A DNA stretch of 31,913 nucleotides from CAZNPH01 sp964574985 (GTDB lineage Bacteria; Bacteroidota; Bacteroidia; Bacteroidales; SM23-62), in assembly GCA_964574985.1 (NCBI GenBank), contig CAZNPH010000029.1, forward strand, positions 1 to 31,913. The letters are read 5' to 3'. The translations under genes were made by a program, and so were the position numbers. The notes beneath the pieces were generated by a model. The model was given only the letters and a program-made list of their open reading frames with translations. It was not told where the DNA came from and ran no database searches. Below, piece after piece: positions 16,120 through 24,119 of the stretch; position 1 is the stretch's first letter, and each line of letters opens with the position of its first letter.

Positions 16120-17580
16120 ATGATAAGCATGATCAGCAGATTGTTATTGGCATTGCTGTTGTCCGTATTGGTTAACGGACAGCTGTTGTCCCATTCGGGC
16201 AAACCAAAATACCATCTTGTTGTTGATACCGACGGAGGCATTGACGACATGCGTTCTTTGTCCATGCTTCTGGCCGGCAATGATATACGGGTTCTGGCCA
16301 TTACCTGTTCCCAGGGGACATTGTTGCCAGGCACCGTATGTATGAAAGTCCGCTCCCTGCTGTCATCATTCCATCACCAGGGGATACCGGTTGGGACCGG
16401 AGAAAAAACAGGCGCTGACCTGCCGGGACTGGCAGATTTTGCCGAAAAGTTGCCATGGGGAGAGCATGTCGGCACCCCGGATCCGGATTGCGGCATGCAT
16501 GCTGTGGATCTTTTAAACAAAACCATCGAAAATTATCCGGAGAAGATTATCCTGATTGCCCTGGGAACCCTGAAAACATATGCCGGTTGGCTGAAAGCAA
16601 ATACTGGTGCCGCCGGCAAGATCCGGCGGATCATATGGTACAACAGTCATGAAATCAGGGGAGGCTTTAACTACAAGGGTTCGCCGGAAAGTTATGAATA
16701 CATCAGGAAGTGCGGTATCCCGCTTGAAGTTGTGGCCAGCGATGATCATGAATTATCTGCCGGAATGGATTATCTGAACCACATCCGGGATGCCGGTTCC
16801 AGATATGCAAAGCAGATAGAGCGGGTATATGCCCGGAGGCCGGCTGTTGAAAACGGATGTGACAGTCATTTTACCCTGGGGGGCGATCTGGTGCCTTTGT
16901 ACCTTACCATACCCATTCTGTTTGACATTGAAACCGAAAACAGCATAAAATTTGCCTCGGTAAGCCGGGCGGTCCCGGCGGATTTTGTTTATGAAATGAC
17001 CGGCAGACTCCTGGTTTCCGCAACCAGGGCCAATAACCGTGTATTCAGGGATTTTCCCGTGGACACCACTTTGTACAAGCCCGCATATGCAAACATACTG
17101 CGTGAAACCGTGGAGAAATTCGGATTGATCGAATGGAAAGCGGTCAGTATGACCAATGAAATACACGGTCATACAGGGATCTATTCAATCATCGGCGCGA
17201 AAATGGGGGTCAGGGCAATGGAATACTTCAATGTCGGGGTGAATAATCTGGAGGTAACGACTTTTGCCGGGAGCGATCCTCCCCTGAGCTGTTTTAACGA
17301 CGGCGTACAAATCAGTACCGGAGCAACCATCGGACAGGGCCTGATCATCGTTTCCGACAGTATTTCAGAAATACCCTCAGCCATATTCGGGTTCAATTTT
17401 CAGCGGGTCAGAATTTCGCTTAAAACCAATATTGCCGAACAAATGCAGGATGAAATAAAATACGGGGTAAAGAATTACGGCCTGCTTACCGATTCATATT
17501 GGCTTTATATCGAAAACCTGGCCATACAATACTGGGCCGGTTACGACAGGCAGCAAATATTTGTGACCGAAAAGTTATGA
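16120..17580 (+). CDS. Nucleoside hydrolase-FmdE domain fusion, exported
   Basis: A Sec signal (MISMISRLLLALLLSVLVNG) precedes an inosine-uridine-type nucleoside hydrolase domain, about residues 30-330. The calcium-binding aspartates are present in VVDTDGGIDD (D36, D38, D42, D43), with IILIALGTLKTYAG matching the usual GPLTN helix and GGDLVPLYL supplying the late aspartate. From about residue 335 the chain becomes an FmdE-like domain (formylmethanofuran dehydrogenase subunit E family): EIHGHTGIYSIIGAKMGVRA and PLSCFNDGVQISTGATIGQG are its hallmarks. The cysteine common in the TGC-x-G-x-G part of FmdE is alanine here. Nucleoside hydrolases cleave N-ribosyl bonds; what FmdE adds is unknown. Last gene of the seven-gene run. 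Confidence 0.8.
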   Translation: MISMISRLLLALLLSVLVNGQLLSHSGKPKYHLVVDTDGGIDDMRSLSMLLAGNDIRVLAITCSQGTLLPGTVCMKVRSLLSSFHHQGIPVGTGEKTGADLPGLADFAEKLPWGEHVGTPDPDCGMHAVDLLNKTIENYPEKIILIALGTLKTYAGWLKANTGAAGKIRRIIWYNSHEIRGGFNYKGSPESYEYIRKCGIPLEVVASDDHELSAGMDYLNHIRDAGSRYAKQIERVYARRPAVENGCDSHFTLGGDLVPLYLTIPILFDIETENSIKFASVSRAVPADFVYEMTGRLLVSATRANNRVFRDFPVDTTLYKPAYANILRETVEKFGLIEWKAVSMTNEIHGHTGIYSIIGAKMGVRAMEYFNVGVNNLEVTTFAGSDPPLSCFNDGVQISTGATIGQGLIIVSDSISEIPSAIFGFNFQRVRISLKTNIAEQMQDEIKYGVKNYGLLTDSYWLYIENLAIQYWAGYDRQQIFVTEKL

Positions 17581-17606
17581 ACCGGCGGCAAGACCGGCCG
17601 GCATCC

Positions 17607-18917
17607 CTATTGCCCGGTTACATAGAAGGGGATATTGGCAGTTGCTATGTTCCCTTGTCCGTCATATATGTAAACAAATACGCGGTAGTTGATCCCTTCA
17701 TCACCAGGCACCTCGAAACGGATCCTGCCGTTTTCGGCATTCTGAATAAATCCTTCCACGGGATCCGGCTTCGCTTCGCCCTGTCCGGCATAGGCGCCAA
17801 ACTCGGTGGGTTCGGGCAGAAGTTCCCATTCAAACCTCAAATCATCGTTGTCGGGATCGCCGGCAACCGCCCGGGCATTGTTGATGCTGCCGGGAGCCAC
17901 CGCAACATCATCCAATGCATCCTTACCATTGATGGTCAGTGACTGGATGCGGGGTGCGCGGTTGTCAGGCCAATTGCCCGTCCACATATAATGCATGACT
18001 TCAACCGCCTGGGTTTCCTTTTCATTGCAGAACATATTGAACCATGTGTGTGTCCTTTCCTGGCGGTTGCTGGTCCACAGGAAAACATATGAACCGACGC
18101 ACCGGGGATCAGCCAAAACGACTTCCTCATATTTTTTCCTGTAAAGTGCGGCCTTTTCCGTGCTGGTTTCCTCGATCACCACGCCCCATTTCGTTCTGGG
18201 CACTTCCCACCAGCCTGAAACGCCCCATTCGGTCACTGCGTAAGGTTTGTCCCAGCCGTGCTCTTCCAGCCATCCGGGAATCTCCAGCATGACCCCGTAA
18301 GTATTGATCCCCAGCAGATCCAGGTTGGGGCACATTTCCCTGATGGTCCCTATTTTCTTTTCAAATCTTCCGCAACCCACAACAGTCATTGCCGGATGGT
18401 TCGGATCGACTTCCCTGATCATGCCGGCAATTTCGTTCACCGCATCCCAGACCTTGACATTGTAATCCGGATTGCCGGGGACATGGTCCAGTTCATTCCC
18501 GATGGCCCACATTAAAAGCGCCGGGTGGTCTTTGTTTTCTTTCACAATTTCCCTGATCCTGTTGAACTGGACCCTGACCGCTTCCTCATCATCATAATCA
18601 AAACCGTTCCTCTCCGGCTGTACCGGAAGATTTGCCAGCACGGTCAATCCCAGTGAATCGGCCTGATCAAGATATCCTGGCCTCCACCGTACCGAATTGC
18701 CCCCGTATCCGGCAAGCTTGTCCAGGTACGTCCATCCCACGGCCCCTTTGATAAAGTATGGTTCTCCTCCCCTGTATAATTGAAATCCCCCGTCTTTTTC
18801 CCTTATCTCCACCTTGACGGGGCCGCTTTCCCTGGTGCCCGTTTCGCCGGATTTTTTGCCTGTACAGGCAGTGATGATCAGCAAAGCGATGAGAATTGGA
18901 ATGGTTCTTGTTTTCAT
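17607..18917 (-). CDS. GH2-like (clan GH-A) glycosidase lipoprotein, paralogue 2
   Basis: Collinear paralogue of the lipoprotein at 12390-13757, on the opposite strand. IPILIALLIITAC is a good lipobox-type signal. Catalytic candidates are E142 in WAIGNELDH and E230 in AVTEWGVSGWWEVP; the stretch MTVVGCGRFEKKIG to CPNLDLLGINTY is nearly the same in both copies. The C-terminal Ig/Fn-like domain (APRIQSLTINGKDALDDVAV onward) lacks the short duplication seen in the other copy. Full length at 436 residues, no damage. It converges on the nucleoside hydrolase-FmdE gene across a 26-base gap and lies 66 bases downstream of a GH42 remnant on the same strand. Confidence 0.8.
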   Translation of the reverse strand: MKTRTIPILIALLIITACTGKKSGETGTRESGPVKVEIREKDGGFQLYRGGEPYFIKGAVGWTYLDKLAGYGGNSVRWRPGYLDQADSLGLTVLANLPVQPERNGFDYDDEEAVRVQFNRIREIVKENKDHPALLMWAIGNELDHVPGNPDYNVKVWDAVNEIAGMIREVDPNHPAMTVVGCGRFEKKIGTIREMCPNLDLLGINTYGVMLEIPGWLEEHGWDKPYAVTEWGVSGWWEVPRTKWGVVIEETSTEKAALYRKKYEEVVLADPRCVGSYVFLWTSNRQERTHTWFNMFCNEKETQAVEVMHYMWTGNWPDNRAPRIQSLTINGKDALDDVAVAPGSINNARAVAGDPDNDDLRFEWELLPEPTEFGAYAGQGEAKPDPVEGFIQNAENGRIRFEVPGDEGINYRVFVYIYDGQGNIATANIPFYVTGQ

Positions 18918-18983
18918 GGAATTGGATTTAGATGTTTCCTGATAAAAGTAATAAATTTTGATTTCAATATCTGCAGGGGATTT

Positions 18984-19702
18984 TTATTTTTCAACGATGA
19001 TGATCACATCCCACGGTTGAAGAAGCACCTGGTCCCCGTTGCGCACCCTCCCGCCTGAAAAAACATTATTTTCTTTGGCGGAGGGTCGGCAAAGCCGCTG
19101 TGGAACAGCATGTACAGGTGACCCTCCTGTTCAACATAATCCCTGAGCCATTTGAGCTCCTCATCGGTGGCAATATAAAAAGGAGGGACCACCACCATCC
19201 TGTAACGGCCGATGTTTGCCGGACCTCACGGAATGCCCTGTTGGGTTCAAGATCATGGGACAATACACCTTTCCAGTATATTTCACCGGCATTGTGGATG
19301 GAATGCCACGGCCAGTACAAAACCGAGCGGGCACCACAGGCAATGTGGGAGACCATCCTTTCATCTGTGCCTGGGTTTACATGACCAGGTACTGTTTATC
19401 CTGAAGTGAACGGGCATAATCACCGGTCAGGGATATCACTTCGCCGCGGAAAAGATCTCCCCAGGGATGATAGATATCGATCCCGGCAATGTCCAGGGGT
19501 TTCTCAGCCTGGTGGTGGTTGACACGGGGATTGGGGCCGGAGCTCTGCTGGTTCCTCCAGAACCCGGATCAGCCAGCCGTTCGCAGGGTATGTATTCATG
19601 ATAATAAGCCACACTGTACAGGAATTCATCTGGAAGCTGGGCCCGGAGCGCCGGCAGGCAAAACAGGAAAAACAGAAAGCCGATAAAGAGTTTTTTTTTC
19701 AT
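18984..19702 (-). pseudogene. GH42 beta-galactosidase, decayed
   Basis: A signal peptide (MKKKLFIGFLFFLFCLPALRAQ) and the GH42 opening EFLYSVAYYHEYIPCERLAD are followed by disconnected pieces in different minus-strand frames: LDIAGIDIYHPWGDLFRGEV, LTGDYARSLQDKQYLVM, TQAQMKGWSP, SHIACGARSVLYWPWHSIHN, AGEIYWKGVLSHDLEPN, MVVVPPFYIATDEELKWLRD and finally GDQVLLQPWDVIIIVEK before TAA at 18984-18986. The order is that of GH42 enzymes, but only about 240 of some 650-700 residues survive, with at least four frame changes and large internal losses including the catalytic barrel core. Clearly dead. It lies upstream of the GH2-like gene on the same strand, so the two may once have been one operon. Confidence 0.75.
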
Positions 19703-19820
19703 ATATGGTAACGGGTTGGTTGGTTATTTTACAATGAACTGTAACGATACAGATGCATCTTAAATAGAGTACAAAAATATCTGAAATAACGGATCCGGAT
19801 ATTCCCTGTGGTTACATTGA

Positions 19821-20024
19821 TCCTGGAAATCATTTCACCATCCTGATTTTACACAGAAGACAGATGACAAATTTATTTCTGAGAGGAAATTTCTTGTGAT
19901 GAAGGTTCCTTCTGCCGTGGTCCAGGGGGATCATGATTTTCTGATTAATCCTGTGTATAAGGACTTTCACAAAGTCAGGATTCTGCATGTGGAACCCTTC
20001 TGCTTTGATGAAAGACTCTTTTGA
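19821..20024 (+). pseudogene. RES-domain toxin, C-terminal remnant
   Basis: The plus-strand frame ending at TGA 20022-20024 reads FLVMKVPSAVVQGDHDFLIN then PVYKDFHKVRILHVEPFCFD and ERLF. This is the C-terminal end of RES-domain proteins (NAD-degrading toxins of RES-Xre systems), which close with LVVPSAV, NYLLNP and PF-FDPRL. The frame is closed upstream by TGA at 19818-19820 and the arginine, glutamate and serine catalytic residues in the N-terminal part are gone. It is the only recognisable content of the gap between the GH42 remnant and the antitoxin gene. The antisense ORF here is a shadow. Confidence 0.6.
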
Positions 20025-20115
20025 AATAGTCCCTGACACATTGGATGTTTAAGGTATTTCTTTAATACAATAAAAATTCCCAAATTTGATTCGTTTAATA
20101 CAGGAAACCCTTCAA

Positions 20116-20415
20116 ATGAAAAGATTGAAAAACATTCATCCAGGGGAAATTCTACATGAGGAATTTCTTAAACCCATGGGCATCTCTTCGTACAGGCTTT
20201 CCAAAGATACCTTTATACCTCAGACAAGGGTAAGTGAAATATTAAAGGGAAACAGAAGGGTCACCGCTGATACGGCACTGCGTCTTTCCAAATTTTTTGG
20301 AACAAGTGCAAAATTCTGGTTGGGGTTGCAGGTTGATTATGATCTTGAAGAAGAAAAAACACGCAAAAAGAAAGAGTTGCGTAAAATAAAAAAAACTGAA
20401 ACCAATACTGCCTGA
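20116..20415 (+). CDS. higA: HigA/VapI-type XRE-family antitoxin, orphan
   Basis: A 99-residue DNA-binding antitoxin. The ATG at 20116 is preferred over the TTG at 20086 because MKRLKNIHPGEILHEEFLKP is the standard HigA start. The helix-turn-helix lies at about residues 20-65 (GISSYRLSKDTFIPQTRVSE, ILKGNRRVTADTALRLSKFF), followed by the family's SAKFWLGLQVDYDLE. HigA normally binds the HigB RNase and represses the higBA promoter. The toxin gene should lie just upstream; instead there is an unrelated RES-toxin remnant, so this is an orphan or has been recruited. A charged, lysine-rich tail (KTRKKKELRKIKK) ends the protein. It is 45 bases from the next gene. Confidence 0.85.
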   Translation: MKRLKNIHPGEILHEEFLKPMGISSYRLSKDTFIPQTRVSEILKGNRRVTADTALRLSKFFGTSAKFWLGLQVDYDLEEEKTRKKKELRKIKKTETNTA

Positions 20416-20460
20416 GATGTCAAATAATGTGCCATGAACAGGTAAATAAAGTTTAAAAAA

Positions 20461-23400
20461 ATGAAAACAAAATACGCATTTGGAAAGACCGGTGTGATAA
20501 CCGTTATGCTCATACTTTTAATGATTTTTTCATGCACCGGGGAACGTTATTCCCGGGAAGCCGGAAGGATCATCGAAGAAACCGGCGTGCCGGGCGGACT
20601 GATCGTTCACCTGGGATGTGAAGACGGAAAGCTCACCGCTGCATTGCTTGTTAGTGACCGGTATGTGGTGCACGGACTCGCGAAGGATGATGAATCATTG
20701 CAGAAGGCAAGGGATCACATTCAAAAACAGGGTCTGTACGGAGTTGTCACAGTGGATCGCTGGGACGGTGAGCGGCTGCCTTACACGGACAATCTGGTGA
20801 ATTTGTTCATTGCTGAAGATACAGGCAAGCTGTCAATGGATGAGGTGATGCGGGTGTTGTGTCCGGACGGTATCGCATATATCCGGGAAAACGGTCAATG
20901 GCAGAAGACAAGAAAACCCAAACCGGAAAACACGGATGACTGGACACATTTTCTTCACGGCCCCTCGAACAATGCCGTTGCACAGGACACGAAAATAGCG
21001 CCTTCCAGCTACCTCCAGTGGAGCTGCAAGCCCCTGTTTGCAAGAAGCCATGAGCTCATTCCCAGCATCGCCGCCCTGGTCAGCGCACAGGGAAAGATCT
21101 TTTACATCATTGACGAAGCGCCCCTGGGGGTGAAAGATCCCCGCATCCTTTCCCGGTGGACGCTTATTGCCCGGGATGCATACAACGGGATTGTACTGTG
21201 GAAGCGGTCCGTCACCGGGAACACTTCCGTTGAATACAGGGCGTCATTGAACAGAAGTGACTGGACGGGCTATAAGGGTATCCCTCCGGAACCGGGATCC
21301 GGGGATGTTCCCGTGGTTTCAACGGGCTGTCTTGTAGCCGCCGGCGACCGGGTTTTTGTAACCCTGGGAAAGAATTCGGATGTGAGCGTGCTGGATGCAT
21401 CCACCGGAAAGGTAATCCGGGAGCTGCCCGGTACCCGGAGGACAAAAAAAATATTGTACAACCGGGGGATACTGGTTCTTCACCGGAAGTCCGGGCAGGC
21501 CGGCTCCGGGGATATCGTCCAGGGGGTCGATCCTGCCTCGGGCGACATATTGTGGAAGACCGTAGATCACCGGGTCAACTCCAATTCACTTGCCTCTCAG
21601 GGAAACCGGGTGTTTTTCAATGATGCCCGGGGGATTGCTGCCATCGACCTGAAAAACGGACAAAAGCTTTGGTATAACCAGTTGAAGGAATCGAAAGGTA
21701 TCATGCCGGGCAACTCAGGCACACTGGTGGCTGCCGGTGGCACGGTTCTTTTCCGCAAAAACAACAACCTGGTTGCCCTTTCTGCTGAAGACGGGCAACT
21801 GTTGTGGGAACGTTCGGATGTAAGGGGTAGTGAGCAGCATTTGTTTGTCATCCGGGGGATGGTCTGGACCGGGTTGCCTGAGTTTTTAAACCGGTCCGGG
21901 GAGGAAAATATACCTCTGAGTCCGTCCCGGGCCCCTTTTGATCATATCTGGCGTGCCGGTGGAGGAAATGTCGGCCTGGAACCCCTGATACGGAATACCG
22001 AGGTTAAGATGGAAGGATATGACCTGAAGACTGGAAGAACTGAAAAGACCATCCGGATCAGAAACCTGATATCTCCCGGCCATCATTACCGCTGTTATCC
22101 GGCCAAAGCCACCAGCCGTTATCTTTTGTGGAACAAAAGAGGGGTGGAGTTTATGGATCTGACAGGGGACGATCACATGCGGTTCGACTGGTTGCGGGGA
22201 ATGTGCTGGCTCGGGTTTATGCCGGCCAACGGAATGATCTATATGCCGCCGCATCAATGCTTCTGCTATCCCGCGGCAAAAGTCAACGGCTTCAATGCCC
22301 TGGCTCCGCAGGTTGACCCGGAACGCTGGACATCAGAAAGCGAAAGCCATCCTTTGCAGAAGGGTCCTGCATACGGTTTGACGCTTAAAGAGACGGTATC
22401 TTCCCGTGACCAATGGCCCGTGTACCGCCATGATGCAAGACGCAGCGGAAGCATATCCGGTGTGGTGCCTGAAGGTCTCTCCGTAAAGTGGGAAACCACC
22501 CTGGGCGGAAAGCTGACCCAGCCGGTGGTTGCCGGTGGCAGGATGTATATCTCACAAATCAACTCGCACCGGGTTTTTTGCCTGGATGCACAAACAGGTA
22601 ATGTTGAATGGTCTTTTACAGCCGGTGGAAGGGTAGACTCGCCGCCCGCCTGTTACCGTGGATTGCTGATCTTCGGGTCGGCCGACGGATGGGTATACTG
22701 CCTGGATGCAGCCGATGGCCGTCTGGTATGGCGTTTCAGGGGTGCCCCGCAGGACAGGCTGATCATTTCGGAAGGAAAACCGGAATCTGTCTGGCCGGTC
22801 CACGGGAGTGTCCTGATCAAAGACGGGGTGGTCTATTTTGCTGCCGGACGGTCTTCCCATCTGGACGGGGGCATGTACTTATACGGACTCGATCCGGAAA
22901 CCGGTGAAATACTGTATGAGAATCACGTGGAAACACCTCATCCCAAAATACCCGAGGAACACGGCCGCCCGTTTGATGTGGAGGGAATGCGTTCGGGCGT
23001 GCTGGTCAGCGAAGGAGATTATATTTATCTGCGGCGTGAAAGATTCACCAAAACCCTGGAACAACAGAAGATAAAGAATAACACCGAGCTCGGTGACCGG
23101 CATGTGGGCCTGCACCTGTTCTCCAATACGAGTCTGCTCGATGATTCACACTGGGACCGGGGTTACTGGATGTATTCATCCCGTTGGCCCGGATATTATT
23201 TTGCCGTCAGGGCACCCAAAAGCGGGTCCATCCTGGTGTTCAACGATTCACTGACCTTTGCCAACAAACATTATGACCGGGAATCGGACCATAGTCCGCT
23301 CCACGTTTCCGGACAAGGCAACCTGTTGTATGCCGACCGCAATGACACGGAACCCATTCTGGTGGGGGAGGAAGGAGCACCGGAACCGGTCCAGTGGCTT

Positions 23401-23778
23401 CCCGCACCGTCGGAATCCCTGGCCAACGATGAATTCTGTTCCTATCACCATCCCGCGGTCAACTATGAAAAGGGGCCCGGACTGTCACGGCCGCAGCCGC
23501 CCCTGTGGGCCCGGCGGATGTCCATCCGGACCAGGGCCATGGTGCTTGCCGACACCCTCCTGTTTTTGGCCGGACCCGCAGATGCCATTTATCCCGACGA
23601 TCCCCTGGCTACATTCGAGGGAAGAAACGGCGCTTATATGCATGTGGTTTCCACATCGGGGGAAAAGCTTGCCACCTACAAACTGGATGTTCCTCCAGTG
23701 TTTGACGGACTCATCGCTGCGGAGAACAAACTCTTTATGTCCACCCTTGACGGAAGAGTGCAGTGTTTCGGTGAATGA
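20461..23778 (+). CDS. Methyltransferase-like/PQQ-type beta-propeller fusion lipoprotein
   Basis: A 1105-residue exported protein with lipobox IFSC. Residues about 30-145 resemble a class I methyltransferase core: GLIVHLGCEDGKLTAALL (motif I-like, LGC-x-DG), VHGLAKDDESLQKARDHI and MRVLCPDGIAYI (LkPGG-like). After NTDDWTHFLHGPSNNAVAQD the rest is an outer-membrane BamB/PQQ-dehydrogenase-like beta-propeller, with blade strings such as VLDASTGKVIRELPG, AIDLKNGQKLWYNQL, ALSAEDGQLLWERS, FCLDAQTGNVEWSFTAGG and YCLDAADGRLVWRF. SAM is not expected outside the cytoplasm, so the first domain probably has another role. This architecture is known in Planctomycetota and some Bacteroidota as uncharacterised PQQ-like proteins. 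Full length, no damage. Confidence 0.8.
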   Translation: MKTKYAFGKTGVITVMLILLMIFSCTGERYSREAGRIIEETGVPGGLIVHLGCEDGKLTAALLVSDRYVVHGLAKDDESLQKARDHIQKQGLYGVVTVDRWDGERLPYTDNLVNLFIAEDTGKLSMDEVMRVLCPDGIAYIRENGQWQKTRKPKPENTDDWTHFLHGPSNNAVAQDTKIAPSSYLQWSCKPLFARSHELIPSIAALVSAQGKIFYIIDEAPLGVKDPRILSRWTLIARDAYNGIVLWKRSVTGNTSVEYRASLNRSDWTGYKGIPPEPGSGDVPVVSTGCLVAAGDRVFVTLGKNSDVSVLDASTGKVIRELPGTRRTKKILYNRGILVLHRKSGQAGSGDIVQGVDPASGDILWKTVDHRVNSNSLASQGNRVFFNDARGIAAIDLKNGQKLWYNQLKESKGIMPGNSGTLVAAGGTVLFRKNNNLVALSAEDGQLLWERSDVRGSEQHLFVIRGMVWTGLPEFLNRSGEENIPLSPSRAPFDHIWRAGGGNVGLEPLIRNTEVKMEGYDLKTGRTEKTIRIRNLISPGHHYRCYPAKATSRYLLWNKRGVEFMDLTGDDHMRFDWLRGMCWLGFMPANGMIYMPPHQCFCYPAAKVNGFNALAPQVDPERWTSESESHPLQKGPAYGLTLKETVSSRDQWPVYRHDARRSGSISGVVPEGLSVKWETTLGGKLTQPVVAGGRMYISQINSHRVFCLDAQTGNVEWSFTAGGRVDSPPACYRGLLIFGSADGWVYCLDAADGRLVWRFRGAPQDRLIISEGKPESVWPVHGSVLIKDGVVYFAAGRSSHLDGGMYLYGLDPETGEILYENHVETPHPKIPEEHGRPFDVEGMRSGVLVSEGDYIYLRRERFTKTLEQQKIKNNTELGDRHVGLHLFSNTSLLDDSHWDRGYWMYSSRWPGYYFAVRAPKSGSILVFNDSLTFANKHYDRESDHSPLHVSGQGNLLYADRNDTEPILVGEEGAPEPVQWLPAPSESLANDEFCSYHHPAVNYEKGPGLSRPQPPLWARRMSIRTRAMVLADTLLFLAGPADAIYPDDPLATFEGRNGAYMHVVSTSGEKLATYKLDVPPVFDGLIAAENKLFMSTLDGRVQCFGE

Positions 23779-23824
23779 AGGATGCTGCAATAAAGGAAAA
23801 TCAAATAAGCCGTATCTTTAAAAC

Positions 23825-24034
23825 ATGATTTTATCTGCTGAAAAAAGAAAAAAGATCAGTGAATATTTCGAAGACAAACCGGTTGGACTCGAATATGTAC
23901 AGATGAAAATTGATATTGAAAAAATTCTGAATAAATCTGTTGATCTGGTAACTGATAAATCGCTCTCTAAATACATTAAGCCTGTTGTCAACAAGGAAAA
24001 GGTTTTGATTTATGAAAAAAGCAAGCAGAGATAA
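23825..24034 (+). CDS. MNT-type nucleotidyltransferase antitoxin with active site deleted
   Basis: The first 20 residues (MILSAEKRKKISEYFEDKPV) match the start of small MNT-domain proteins, and GLEYVQMKIDIEKILNKSVD, LVTDKSLSKYIKPVV match their C-terminal half. The centre, which should hold the GSxxRG and D-x-D motifs that bind nucleotide and metal, is missing, yet the frame is kept. MNT proteins of MntA-HepT systems AMPylate and neutralise the partner toxin; this 69-residue version could not. Its end overlaps a HepT start by 23 bases, the usual operon arrangement. Either an in-frame deletion allele or a dead gene beside a dead toxin. Confidence 0.6.
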   Translation: MILSAEKRKKISEYFEDKPVGLEYVQMKIDIEKILNKSVDLVTDKSLSKYIKPVVNKEKVLIYEKSKQR

Positions 24035-24119
24035 AGCAAGACTGTATCATATTTTGGAGGCTATCCACTTCAGTTTTGCCAGCTTGATACCCTGCCAGTC
24101 GGACAGGTCGCTGATGTAG
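24012..24119 (+). pseudogene. HepT (HEPN-family toxin) N-terminal stub
   Basis: ATG at 24012 gives MKKASRDKARLYHILEAI, the standard opening of HepT/DUF86 HEPN RNases. After about 18 residues similarity ends; the frame then runs antisense through the terminal codons of the minus-strand fusion gene and stops at 24117-24119. The catalytic R-x4-6-H motif is absent. It overlaps the MNT gene by 23 bases as intact pairs do, so this is a deletion endpoint inside a former toxin-antitoxin operon. Confidence 0.6.

Noticed and set aside
19830..20039. 69-codon minus-strand ORF
   Set aside because: The opposite strand matches the RES-domain C-terminus; the antisense frame shows no family similarity.
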